Notes under the pieces: model-generated
What the model saw: the letters and a program-made list of their open reading frames with translations, nothing else
Database searches by the model: none
What the model was told of the DNA's origin: nothing
In this document: positions 25,505-35,880 of the stretch, piece after piece
How the letters are laid out: every line of letters starts with the position of its first letter
Numbering within the stretch: the first letter of the stretch is position 1
Made by a program: the position numbers and the translations under genes
Source: Gerris lacustris
Taxonomy: Eukaryota; Arthropoda; Insecta; Hemiptera; Gerridae
Direction of reading: 5' to 3'
Length of the DNA stretch: 64,000 nucleotides
NCBI GenBank assembly: GCA_951217055.1
Contig: OX578279.1
Span: 29,848,173-29,912,172, forward strand

Positions 25505-26300
25505 AATCAAATTTGGATGGTAGGACATAATTAGCTCATTACCCCCTAATATGTTTCAACTTTCTGCTCCTATTTCTTTCTCTTCCACATGCACACAAAT
25601 ATATATATTTATTTACTCCTATATCTTCAAACGTACTCATCTGATTTTTAAGAAATTTGGATGGTTTGTCGGAAATAGTCTGCAGATGGGCCCAGATTAA
25701 TTTCAACCCTTTGTGCTCTTTAAATTTTGCTAAACTGATCAGTGGCGTATCCAGGGGGGGGGGCACAGGGGGCACGTGCCCCCCCCCCCCCCCCCCCCCG
25801 ACCCGAAAGAGTAAACAAAAAAAAAAAAATACACCGTATTTTTTTTAATACATATTTTTACATCCACTCATATTCAATTTCACCTCAGAAATGCATAAAA
25901 GGGCTGTTTTGAGGGGTCATATTTTCAAAATTTTCCGGGGGAGCACCCCCCGACCCCCCGCCCTAGATGCCCCCCCCCCACCAATAATCCATGACTTACA
26001 GTAAGATATTGTACTGCAGTAAGGATCAGCATACACATTTTCTAACGATTACGTTCTAAAACAGTAATTGTTACTTAGGCGCGGAGATTTTTTTTTGGGG
26101 GGGGGGGGGGGGAGCAGCTGCTTTGTTGATTATGTAGTTCCCTTTTCTTGTTTCCACTACGAATTCCCCCCCCCCCCCCCAATCTAAACTGACTTAGAAT
26201 GTGCCCCCTCCCCCTCCAGACCTAGCCGCTGGATACGCCACTGAAACTGATACATTAATTCGAGTAAAAAAATATATATATTTTGATACAATGAAATTAA
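25505..26300 (+). repeat. Dispersed repeat family B2, copy interrupted by a hAT
   Basis: The left part (25,505-25,739) contains ATTTGGATGG, TTTACTCCTATATCTTCAAA, AAATTTGGATGGTTTGTC and TGCAGATGGGCCC. The right part resumes at 26,244 with ATACATTAATTCGAG. The intact sister at 44,200-44,345 reads straight through the equivalent point (TTTGCTGTATTGATACTTTAATTC), which proves that the hAT entered this B2 copy. Confidence 0.8.
25740..26243. mobile_element. Non-autonomous hAT element (MITE), 504 bp, perfect TSD
   Basis: Terminal repeat CAGTGGCGTATCCAG at 25,740 and its exact complement ending at 26,243, flanked by the 8-bp duplication AAACTGAT on both sides (25,732-25,739 and 26,244-26,251). The subterminal regions are runs of G and C (GGGGGCACGTGCCCCC), giving extra inverted pairing. 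No coding sequence. The uninterrupted sister repeat at 44.3 kb supplies a pre-insertion site. Confidence 0.96.
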
Positions 26301-26449
26301 AGATCAAATGCTAAATTACACGTTTATGCAAGATGTTACCCCGTCCCATCGCTCCTTGCAAACAATTCAATACTTGTAAGAGAACTTCCCAGACATCAGG
26401 CAGCATTGTGCTTAACACATCTTCAATGTTTGTTATAACACTGATGATT

Positions 26450-27870
26450 GTTAAAAATTTATATTTTAAGAGAAAAAATTAAAAAATCAATTTTTCTGTG
26501 GTTTCATAACTTGGTAAAGAACCGAGCTTTAACTTGTCGGACTTCAGGAAAAACTACTTTATTTACTAACGTTTCGACCAATATTAATATTATTACCCAT
26601 AAATAAGGCGGAATTTTTAGTACTAAATTTTAACTTCGCTGAAAGTAAAAAAGAAATATTTTTATTGTTGAAATTGTTAACATATAGATGAATATACTAA
26701 ACCAATCTAACTTTTTACTTTTCCTCACTACTAATAGTAGGAAAAGTATTGTTTTCACCAAAAAAATATTTTTCGAGATTTCAACGGAATTATCCGTTTC
26801 AGGTGTTTTTAAGACCTCCTGAGTGGTTTTCAGCATGACGAATGTATGTGTGTATGTGTGTTATCATCGTAGCGCCCAAGGTATTTAACCTAGAGAGTTG
26901 AAACTTGGCAGAAAAATCAGTCCTAACCTGTAGTTGTGCCGCCCGGATAATCAACTTTTTCCGCCATCTTGAACCCAGTTTGCTTAGTCAACAAAAATTT
27001 AACTGAAAGTATTATTAACTGGGACTAAAACTGCAAAGAAAAAAAATAAAAAAATAAAAATACTGAAAGTATAAATAGATTTTTGACATATAGCATATCG
27101 TTGGAACCGGAAAAAATTAAGGAACAAATATAAAAAAACCGATGAAATTCCATTAATTAGTTTAAAAGTTATAAGCGAATATAATTATTTATTAGTGCGA
27201 TAATTTTGATGACGTCAAAGTTTGTGTACATCTGTCAAAATACCGCCAAACTTCAAATAATTAAATAAAATATAGGTATCAAAAATAAGGTTTTTTTTTA
27301 AGAATGAAAGTGAGGAAAAGTTCCGAGGTACCCCGTACCAGATTTTTTTTAACATACTTTTATTTATTTACTCACCAGTAAGCCAACAGTAGCAACAATA
27401 AACATTTTGTTTTTTAACTTTCAGCGAATTTTACTAAAAATTGCGCCTTATGAACGAGTAATGATAATAATAATATTGATCGAAACGTTAGTAAATAAGG
27501 AAGTTTTATCTGAAGTCCGACAAGTTTTATTAAGTTATGGAACCACAAAGAAATTGATTCTTTAATTTTTTTCTCAAAAATAAAATTTGTATAAATTTTT
27601 TGTCATGTAATTTGAGGGCATGAAAATGATATTACACTTTTCGTGCTAGAAATTTTGTCAGCTTTACAACGAAACCAAAAATTTTGTTTATAGTTTATAC
27701 TTTTGGAGCAATAAGTGTTTATGAGCAAAGGTATGCGATCTTAACAAAAATCATAAAATTTTACCTTTTCGGTTGAGAATAGACCCATGGTTTATATGAC
27801 TTTTTTTTGTAGCTAATGAGGTTTAGAATCATCCTATTTATTTTTGTACATATATCGCCAATCACCCTGT
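26450..27870. mobile_element. Fold-back element (family E, copy 2), interrupted and 5'-truncated
   Basis: Matches the element at 21,742-22,763. The right arm is complete to CAATCACCCTG at 27,869. The left arm begins abruptly near 26,450, so about 250 bp of it are lost. Pairing blocks include GACTTCAGGAAAAACT and TTTACTAACGTTTCGA with their complements near 27,480-27,515. Family A sits in the loop. No coding sequence. Confidence 0.85.
26717..27354 (+). repeat. Family A repeat, copy 2, inserted in the fold-back loop
   Basis: The insertion begins ACTTTTCCTCACT and ends after GTGAGGAAAAGTTCCGAGG, CCCCG and a T-run. The fold-back sequence resumes as TTTATTTATTTACTCACC, which corresponds to the continuous loop of copy 1 (TTTTAATTATTTACTCACC). 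The near-terminal CTTTTCCTCAC and GTGAGGAAAAG form a short inverted pair, perhaps part of the element's end structure. Confidence 0.8.
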
Positions 27871-27981
27871 ATATAGGTCTAAGATAAGTAAGAAATTTCA
27901 AAAAGAAACTAACTTTTATACTGTTATTAAAACAAGTTCTCTCCTTTGTTATTGCCAGAAATACGACTATCATCAAGGTAG

Positions 27982-27983
<2 letters not shown>

Positions 27984-28068
<85 letters not shown>
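27984..28068. repeat. (TA)n microsatellite abutting the LTR
   Basis: About 80 bp of TA repeats directly before the LTR. The LTR element therefore appears to have entered, or been joined to, a TA array. Confidence 0.9.
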
Positions 28069-28297
28069 AGTTACCACGACCGATATTGAAGACATCAGCA
28101 GTCCCGGCATCAGCAGTTTTCATTCTATATAACAGGCAAGACTGCACCCGCCCGCCAGTCTTAGTTTTGAATTAATACGTGTAAGTATCTATTGTAATTG
28201 CTAGGCTCCAACCTTGTGTTGTAAAATTTTATATTTGTTGTAATTAATTATTAAAAGTCTTTTTAAAAAGTCACTTAACTGTTCTTTAATTATAACT
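28069..28297 (+). mobile_element. 5' LTR of a small gypsy/errantivirus-type retrotransposon
   Basis: A 229-bp LTR beginning AGTTACCACGACCG and ending TATAACT, the AGT...ACT type of terminus seen in the gypsy (errantivirus) group. The first 206 bp recur at 29,045-29,250 with one difference (T against C near position 50), so the element is young. The primer binding site follows directly. Confidence 0.9.
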
Positions 28298-28313
28298 GGC
28301 GCAGTCGGTAGGA
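28297..28313 (+). promoter_or_regulatory. Primer binding site for tRNA-Ser
   Basis: TGGCGCAGTCGGTAGGA lies immediately after the LTR and is complementary to the CCA-ended 3' terminus of insect tRNA-Ser, the primer used by 17.6/297-type insect gypsy elements (from family knowledge). This fixes the plus orientation and the 5' LTR boundary. Confidence 0.9.
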
Positions 28314-29044
28314 CGGCTAGAGGTTTTTGAAAGTAAAATATATCAGTAAACCGTTCGTTTCTACGATTTACTAGCCGTACGAAAAAAATTAATCAAATAA
28401 CGTGATCGAATCTCTAAACAATTTCTGTTCAGAACTTCAGTCATATCAATGCTCTAATGATCTCCTCACTCACAAACCTATTATGTGTGAGACACTAGTT
28501 ATCCTTCAAGGAAAATCTGAATACTGCAATTACGTCAACATATCGAACTATTAACAGAAGTAAATCAATGCCTAGCAGTTTTCACTTCTCTAGAAGAAAT
28601 AAAAATAAAATCAACTAAAGAAACAGTGTCAAAAATACTTAACGGCATTTTCTTGTTAATAAATCAAAAAGATTGAGATCTAATCTACAAGAACAAAATC
28701 CTTCAACATATGCCTACCACTCCAGGACATACCAACCAACATGGACCTTCGGTTGCCTATGGAAAGGATTTCTAATTTCACCATTAATTTATGAACATTG
28801 GATTTCAGGAACACTCCCACCATATCTTTCATTTCAGTAAAAGGACATCCATTGACTACTTATGTAGCCGGCACTTGGAGAACGTTTCTGTACTTTCTGT
28901 TATTTACACAGTTGTGCTTGGCACTTGGCTTGTCGCGCCTCATGATGTAACCTCTTACGGATTCCGAAACAAACCAATCAGGACACCCCTTCAACATCTC
29001 CCAGGATCATCCTTCCAGGAGACGCTTCAATCTAAGAGGGAAGG
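28298..29044 (+). pseudogene. Internally deleted retrotransposon body with gag-like remnant
   Basis: Only 747 bp separate primer site and 3' LTR, far too short for gag-pol. Around 28,400-28,675 two frames joined by a shift give helical, Glu/Lys/Asn-rich text (contains SLNNFCSELQSYQC, then VFTSLEEIKIKST) of the kind seen in gag, with stops. No protease, reverse transcriptase or integrase motif remains. The segment ends in a polypurine tract AAGAGGGAAGG (29,034-29,044). It is non-autonomous and would need a partner element. The plus frame from 28,791 to 29,108 runs into the LTR and is probably not a gene. Confidence 0.65.
29034..29044 (+). promoter_or_regulatory. Polypurine tract
   Basis: AAGAGGGAAGG sits directly against the AGTTACC start of the 3' LTR, the expected second-strand priming site. 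Confidence 0.8.
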
Positions 29045-29250
29045 AGTTACCACGACCGATATTGAAGACATCAGCAGTCCCGGCATCAGCAGTCTTCATT
29101 CTATATAACAGGCAAGACTGCACCCGCCCGCCAGTCTTAGTTTTGAATTAATACGTGTAAGTATCTATTGTAATTGCTAGGCTCCAACCTTGTGTTGTAA
29201 AATTTTATATTTGTTGTAATTAATTATTAAAAGTCTTTTTAAAAAGTCAC
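29045..29250 (+). mobile_element. 3' LTR, truncated
   Basis: It is 206 bp long, equal to 28,069-28,274, and stops at AAAAAGTCAC, so the last 23 bp of the LTR are missing. The sequence that follows (CGTTCAAAAG ... GGACCACCCTGTATATA) ends in a CACCCTG terminus, so another CAGGGTG element or a deletion cut off the LTR. Confidence 0.9.
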
Positions 29251-32200
29251 CGTTCAAAAGTTAAGAGGAGGGGGGGAGACTTTTGGACCACCCTGTATAT
29301 ATATATATATATAAATAAAAGTGTTGTATTTTTAACTAGAATTTGTTGTAGGAATAAGTATATGACTCGTAATAATGGAAAAGAGTGGTCTAAAGAAATA
29401 AAGGCATCATCACATCTTGATAAATTTATTTTAGTTTGACAAAGTATCGATGTAATGATAAATTTGATACAACAGCTACCATTCTACAATGTCTATTCTA
29501 GCAAGGTGGGAGAGAAGAAAAATAACAAAAAATAGTGACGTTATAAAATCATCAATTGGCCGCAGGAGCCATAAGAATTCTCTTGTAACTGGGTACAACG
29601 AGGTGTAGAACACTGTTTATGGCCAATGTTGTCAGTTTTTATATGGCGTCATAAAATTCAAACAGTCCGTTTCAAATTCCTTCAAAAGTAATGGGGGGTA
29701 CTTAAAGCACCGAGTGTACCTGCTGACCTACTGTAACAATTCACAAGTCTTCGACACACGTTTATATTAGATAGAGTAGTTAAATTCTTTATCTGATAAA
29801 TATAATTTAAATAGCCCTCTCGTGATGTCTATCTTGTATAAAAATTAAAGATAATATAATAAATATATGAAAAAGTATCCAATCTAAATGTCACCACATT
29901 AAATCGTTATCGATTTCATAGCACGATTAAAAAAGATCGATATTAAAACAGAAAATAATAATTAGCTTGATTTGTTGGAAATAAAAAAAATTGTTAAGAA
30001 TTGAAAACGGCTTAAATATTCTGTTGTTTTATGAAAATAAATCATATTGCTTACAAATTCAATAATAAGCTAATATAAGAAAATTACAAAAGAAATTTGT
30101 TTTTATAAATGTAATATTTACACAGTATTATTCTTTATTTAAAGTAATATTTATACCTTATTAAAGTTTGGATACTTTTTAATTTTATACATTAATATAA
30201 TAAAATCAGGCCTTAACTTTTTTCTGTCTGTCTGTCGCCACCGGTCCGACATTATTAGCTCAAGACGAAATGCATTAAGTTCAATGCAGTGGTGTGCGCT
30301 AAGATTTGGCTCATGTAGGCTTGGGTTTCTTAAAAAGAAATAATGAGTAGTACCTGAGTTATTTACAATTATTTAAAAGTACGACGCAGAGAATTTTATT
30401 ATAATCATGGAATGAATTATGTATAATATAGTCCTGGTTCTATTCTATGAAGGCTTTAGCAAAAAGAAACTATTTAGGTATTTCAATTAATCGCTTGGCC
30501 TGATAATAGAAAACAAGTCCAGAAATGGATCTTGACGGAGCCTATAAAGAAAGAGCTTGGCAACGAGTGCTCAAATGCCGACAAACAAGGGAATCTGTTG
30601 GCTCGGAGAATAGTAGCGACCAGTTACCAGAACTCAAAAGGAAATATATTCTCTGACATTCATTAGAATATCTTTGGAATTTATCCAAATCCACTATTTC
30701 CCAAAATGTAACGAAGAAGATGAAATGATCAGACCTTTGTGCAATAAATTAACGCTTCACATGCTTTTGTGAGACCAGAATCAGACAGATACTAGAGGAC
30801 AAAGATAAATATTAAGCATAACGAATAACCTGGAATCACTCGCTCTATGGTCCGAAATTTAATAATTCTGCTTTTTCTCATTTAAGCAATGTGTGGAATA
30901 AACCCTAGGATTAATCTTCAGGAAATTAGACCATGAGAAGTATCTCTGCTCCTACCTCTTTAAGAGCGGCCCTTATATGATAATTATAATACATCTGATT
31001 GATAAAGTATAAATAGACTAATTGATTTATAAACAGATTTTGAATTTATTCGAGATCTTTCAAATTAACTAAGCTCTCGGTAAATCTGTATGCTCTCTTC
31101 ACAAATACTGAATATTTTATTGTTGACATTGCATCAGTCTCATTAATTGTTGTTCAATTCAAAGTTTCAAGATTACCGTTTCTTCACGCCCCGATAACAC
31201 ATCATTAGGATATATAGCACAGGTATCAGCAACAATCATGTTTCACCTCTGTTCTACAGCCTCTTGTTCTACGTATCTTGTAGACAGGCCACGATCTAGG
31301 GTACATAGCACTCTGGGCAGAGCATTTTTATGTTGTCCCCTATTATTTTGGGGGACTCGAAGGGGGGAGGGGAAGTAGTTTTCGATTTTTCGACATTCGA
31401 CAAGAAAAATAGTATATGTCGGCGTTTTTCGAGGGCTCCGGATTTTTGGTGCCCCTTTGAAACCGGCGATCAGGGCAAATGCCCACTCTGCCCTTTGGTG
31501 GATCAGAGCCTGGTGGATATACGACCGTGTTTTGAAAACATTAATTTCCATTAAAATGACAAAAAAGTTCAGTTTAAAATATTAATCAGTTGGACTCTTC
31601 AGCAATAATTTTCTAATATATTTGGTACCAAGAGAACACATGTTTTTATCGGCAAAACAATCGCAAATTGTACAATGTATTTCTTTAAAATTAATTTATT
31701 TTAACTATATATAAGGTGATGAGTTAATCAGATTTTCAGATGATTTTTTCAAGTGTTTTATTTTTTTCCCTATACAAAATAAGGGTATAAATAATAAATC
31801 AGTTTCAAACTTCAAACTTTCTTGTATTAAATTAGACCCAAAAAAAGTATATAACTCCCAACCATTCCATAAACGATTATCCTTGGAACATTCAGCTTAC
31901 AAATTATGTTAACAGAAGGATATTATTTTAGAACTTTGACGAGTATGCACATACATATATTATATAAACAGAAGAAATGTATTTTATAATATATTTTACG
32001 GCAGTATCTTCGTCGATGAAAGAATCCAGAGAAACTTATTTTGTAACAATGAAAAAATATAGATACCTATATATTTTAAAAAGCAATTTTAAGACAGATT
32101 ACTCGCAATAACCGGTATTTAAAAACAATTATAGGAATATAACTTTATACTCTATTGTGTAAAATGCTTGTTTTATCTTACAGTCATATTAATGGATTTA

Positions 32201-32464
32201 CAAAAATCGAAAACAAAAAGTAATTAAATCTTTCTTATTTTATTTGATTCCACTTTTTATGCTTAACATATTTATCTTATACATGCAGTATAACCAGAAA
32301 ATAAATTAGTTTATCAGTTGGCTAACAATAAAATATTAATTTCGATTTGACGGCTTCCCATATTTATCTTTTGTGTTTATTTTATGTTGAGACTCGTATG
32401 CTTGCATTACTCAAAATAGATACTAAACTATAGATAAAAGAATAATTATATTTAACGCATACGA
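29251..32464. other. Mostly unassigned sequence with two decayed islands
   Basis: It begins with a CACCCTG-type element end (to about 29,290) and a TA run. 30,221-30,240 holds a GTCTGTCT stretch. 30,490-30,960 is less AT rich and reads like decayed coding text on the plus strand (contains NECSNADKQGNLLARRIVAT), without a recognisable family. 31,240-31,560 is listed separately. The rest is low-complexity DNA. Confidence 0.35.
31240..31560. repeat. GC-rich block, possible degraded hAT-like MITE
   Basis: Contains facing motifs CTCTGGGCAGAGC near 31,311 and CAGGGCAAATGCCCACTCTGCC near 31,467-31,490, plus C/G runs and a phase-free composition. The style resembles the subterminal regions of the 25,740 element. 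Two overlapping frames, one per strand, are open here by composition and are not called. No target duplication found. Confidence 0.25.
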
Positions 32465-32696
32465 TATGAAGAGTTTCTTACCGTCAATACTTGCTTGATC
32501 CAAAACTCAATCCACTCTCTCATGCAGACTCACCGAGTTCAATTCGACTCCTAGAGTTCTATATTTTTCTACAGATATTTCGAACCTAGAGTTCCATATT
32601 CTTCAAGTGTTGTCAGAGACCACTTGACCGAGTCTTCATGAGAGAGTGAAGTGAGTTGGGAATCAAGCGAGTATCGACGGCACATAACTCTTCATA
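32465..32696. mobile_element. Fold-back/MITE, 232 bp
   Basis: Arms of about 105 bp start TATGAAGAGTT and end with the complement. CCACTCTCTCATG pairs with CATGAGAGAGTG, and TAGAGTTC with GAACCTAGAGTTCC-type sequence near the apex. No coding sequence and no obvious target duplication. Confidence 0.8.
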
Positions 32697-33079
32697 AAAA
32701 AATTTACTAACTTACGGTAATACTTTAAAATATATATTTAATAAAAAGTAAGCTCTTTAATTAATTTTAGACCCAACTACATTATAGACCAACTAGCATA
32801 AACCACTCGACACATAAATACGTAATGAAAAACATGAAGTTCATAAAGAGCTATTTATTTATATATTAATTTATTTTGTGACATGTTAACGTCCAACAGA
32901 TCATCACTTGAGCCTTGAGCCACCACAAAGGTTGCGTGAGTGGGATACACGTTTCATGTAACTCAAAAAAATAGTCAGATCCATCCTAGCATCCTATTAT
33001 AAGAAGAATGGGCGAATAAGATTTGAATCTGTTTCGAATCCTAGTTAGGTGATACTTATTTTTAATCAATATTAAATTT
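32697..33079. other. AT-rich unassigned sequence
   Basis: No gene or element end recognised. Confidence 0.4.
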
Positions 33080-33345
33080 GCGTAAATCGGTTCAAATAAA
33101 TTTGGGAAAATCTGTGGGCTAATGTCATCAAACTATAGAAGATACAAGTTTGTGCACACGAAGTAGAAGGAAGCAATGGGCGCAGAAGGTTCTGCTTATA
33201 AGATATGGTGGTTCACAAAAATGTTCCCTGGCGTCTGAAACGGATTAATGTTCAGGAAGTTTTGAAATCAGACATTAAAATTTCGTTCTTCACAATTATA
33301 ATAATGTTACCACTATACCTTTGGTAAGCTCGAAAGCAATAATTG
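33080..33345 (-). repeat. Family B2 fragment
   Basis: Contains ATCTGTGGGCTAATGTC, GGGCGCAGAAGGTT, AAAAATGTTCCCTGGCGTCT, GAAACGGAT and the terminal hairpin variant CCTTTGGTAAGCTCGAAAGC. Orientation matches the copies at 46 kb, 50 kb and 59 kb. Confidence 0.7.
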
Positions 33346-33356
33346 GTGGGCCTATA

Positions 33357-33592
33357 ATTTCAAATGCATGCGACTCAGTTAGTTTTAACCGTATCGATAA
33401 ACAGTGAACGGCAATAAAGAGTAGTATAGTGTCACAGTTTTTTATGGGTTACCGACTTGTAAACATACACTTATATGTTGTGAGTGGCGCTTAACGAAAA
33501 CTGGATAATTTCAAACGCTTATAGCTCAGTTAGTTTCCATCGGCTAGCAGAGCAGTAAACAACAAAAGTGAAAAAGTGTCGCAGTTATGTTA
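33357..33592. repeat. Imperfect direct repeat, about 85 bp twice
   Basis: ATTTCAAATGCATGCGACTC at 33,357 and ATTTCAAACGCTTATAGCTC at 33,510 start two related blocks. Both continue CAGTTAGTTTTA/CC..., then AACAGTGAAC/AGCAGTAAAC and TAGTGTCACAG/AAGTGTCGCAG. Confidence 0.65.
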
Positions 33593-34959
33593 TATTATGA
33601 CTATAGATATTGGAAAATACAGCCAGGTATTCAGATATCCTTATAATTGGAGTTTAGGTAAAAATAAGTTGCTTTGTACATATTGGTCACAGTCATGTAC
33701 CACACATACCTAATACTTAAATAATGCTTTATGATTAACAATGCGGAGTTTCAAGTCCAAGTTGGTTAATGTCAACAAGTTAACCCCCTTTGAACCTCGT
33801 ATTGTTAAAACTAAATGACATACGTTCATACTTGAAACGCCATATTAATAGCCATGGCTATAATCTATAGCTATAATACTACAAGCCATTCCTATTATGC
33901 AAGTATAATGGGCATTGCTCATAAAGTGGTCAACTCCAAGCTACCAAAAAATATACATAGATATTGTGTCAAAACCAGCAAAGCATTAAATTAATAGCTA
34001 CAACACGTGTATTACAGCAATAAATAACTGACCCCGGTAATATAAATCCTAATCTATAATAAACATCTTAAATCCATTAACACGGCGTTTGAGGTCAACA
34101 AACCCGCAACACTAAAAAATGTTCCGTTCGGTGTATAACTAATTAATATTAGCTTAATCTGACTAAATACAGTAGTTAAATTTGTGAATAATTATATTTA
34201 TGAATAATACTTCAAGAAAAGGATCCTAGAATTAAAATAAATAAACTATATTTCTAACCAAAAAGCATATATATCTCACCGCCTAAACATCTGTGTTAGA
34301 ACACGTATAGTATATCCAATTCAAGTCCTAGTAATGTAAGACATGTTTCAAATTGTCAACACGTTGCTTCTGATCTTCTGATTTTGTGATCAAAATCAAC
34401 ATCAAAATGAGTAAAGTGGCCGATCTAACAACCTATCCGATGGTAATGGTCGTGCTTATCAGAAAGTATAAAAAATAGCACAAAATAAAAATGTAGGTAA
34501 TATGATTTGATAAATTGTTTAGGAATCACAAGTTAAACTTGAATTTGACAGTTAGTTGCAAAATTAATTGAACACTTTAATTAACAATAGGAATTTTCGA
34601 ATAATACTTTTGTAAAGAACGGATTGACAGGTGAGAAAAATCTTGCATGTAGCCACTAATTACATATAATTTATTTTATATTTAATTTAAAATCTGCATG
34701 GTATTTCATAATAAACACTTGCTTTTTTGTTGTTCGATACGATACGATACAGTGTCTTAACGAGATGTTTTTGTTTAAGAATATTTATTAAATTTTAGGG
34801 CAATTTATTTACCAAGTTCTGCATATAACATAAAAACAAATTAAGAAAAGTACATTAAAAAAGAAAAATGGTTATGTTTTATACTTTGCATATTAAATTT
34901 TGTTAGATGGATGTTATAATTATTTGACTGGTAAGCTGATTGGGAGGTTTATTCACATG
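33593..34959. other. AT-rich unassigned sequence
   Basis: Contains a weak 25-bp inverted repeat at about 33,735-33,855 (GCGGAGTTTCAAGT against ACTTGAAACGCC), the palindrome ATAGCCATGGCTAT near 33,851, and a duplicated GATACGATAC near 34,737-34,752. No gene recognised. Confidence 0.4.
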
Positions 34960-35161
34960 TTCTAATGATTAGAGAAGGGAAGGAGTTGAGATTGTGTCGA
35001 GTGTCGAGGGCTGGCGTCACACCGAGCCAGGGCATTAATTCCCATTATCTCGAGCCCGGGCTACATAATTTATGTGAGCTAACTCTGGCCTCTCTCAATA
35101 TAGTCATGCTTTCAACTTCCAGACAACAACAAACAGAAAAAATAAAGGAAAGAAAAAAAAT

Positions 35162-35259
35162 ATGAAGGCAAAAGGCTTCTCGAAAGGTTTTTCGGATGAC
35201 ATGGAGAAACTGTGGACAAGTGGTGAAGTGGAAGGGGAGACTAAAAGCTCCCGCTTCAG
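35162..35259 (+). CDS. Candidate first coding exon, unrecognised small protein
   Basis: ATG at 35,162 follows a purine-rich leader. The frame reads MKAKGFSKGFSDDMEKLW and stays open to CTTCAG and a donor-like GTAAAAATAG, leaving two bases of a codon. Acidic and polar codon content looks coding-like. Joined in phase to 35,678-35,792 it would give a protein of about 70 residues. Against it: the promoter-like motifs lie downstream, inside the proposed intron, and the antisense strand is open too (its frame starts with a signal-peptide-like stretch). Family unknown. Confidence 0.3.
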
Positions 35260-35677
35260 GTAAAAATAGACTAAAAAACAACATATACAAAATGGCGGAT
35301 ACCCCTACCACCATGGCCGCTTGATACTTAGCCACGCCCTCCTAGGGACCGACCAATAGGAAGCGAGCTATCCCCTAACGGCAATATGGGGGGTTGGCGT
35401 CCTTGGCAACCCGAAACTAAGAGCTTCAAGAACCGACTAGCTTCCAAGATTTTTCTTTACTTTTATTATTTTTACTTTTTCTTTAAAAAAAAATTTCATC
35501 AGTTTTTACTGGGTTATATCAGTGGAAAGGGGAGGAGAAATGATACAGGTGAGAGTTTCCTACGGAGCGTATAAACAACGTTCAGCTCCGAAACTCTGTA
35601 ATCAGTTCCACGGGCCGTCTCCGTCTAACAACTTGTGGAATATACCTGCCTTATATATAATTTTATGGAAGGAACAG

Positions 35678-35792
35678 GGCAGATGAGCCTGGAGGGGATC
35701 CGGAGCTGATGGGTGATGAAGCTTCGGGGAAATTGGTAGCAGGCTCAGGTGGCTATCGAGCTCCCCCAGTATCGAATCAAACCGAAAAATAA
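35678..35792 (+). CDS. Candidate terminal exon, unrecognised small protein
   Basis: Begins after an AACAG acceptor with a weak pyrimidine tract. It completes the split codon left at 35,259 and reads ADEPGGDPELMGDEASGKLV and on to a TAA at 35,790-35,792. An AATAAA overlaps the stop region. Gly/Glu/Asp-rich content differs sharply from the AT-rich background. The minus strand is also open here (a 65-residue frame), so strand is uncertain. Confidence 0.3.
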
Positions 35793-35880
35793 AATACAAA
35801 CAAAGTTATACAACCTCACGTGCAAGAATTTATGTACGGACATCCGCACATAGATGGTCGATGAGAGATATGATCTCCGT

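Larger units (their letters stand above)
34960..35880. promoter_or_regulatory. GC-rich island with promoter-like motifs
   Basis: Composition jumps from very AT rich to near 45-50% GC with many CpGs across about 900 bp. Between 35,285 and 35,415 are AAAATGGCGG (YY1/Pho-like), CCACGCCC (GC-box-like), GACCAATAGG (CCAAT box) and GTCCTTGGCAACC (half X-box-like). This looks like the 5' region of a gene, but direction is unresolved because both strands carry open frames. AATAAA signals lie at 35,786 and 35,894. Confidence 0.35.

Noticed and set aside
27761..28147. 128-residue minus-strand frame
   Set aside because: Crosses a TA array, a fold-back arm and the LTR, so it is a composite of repeats and not a gene.
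30281..30330. hAT-like terminus CAGTGGTGTGCGCT
   Set aside because: No partner end and no 8-bp duplication found nearby.
31243..31554. Overlapping 102- and 74-residue frames on opposite strands
   Set aside because: Open because of GC-rich composition. No domain, and the block resembles a degraded MITE.
35045..35335. Minus-strand frame with a signal-peptide-like start in the 35-kb island
   Set aside because: A secretory-looking start arises easily from T-rich antisense sequence. The plus-strand frame has better codon content and phase-consistent splice sites. Not fully excluded.
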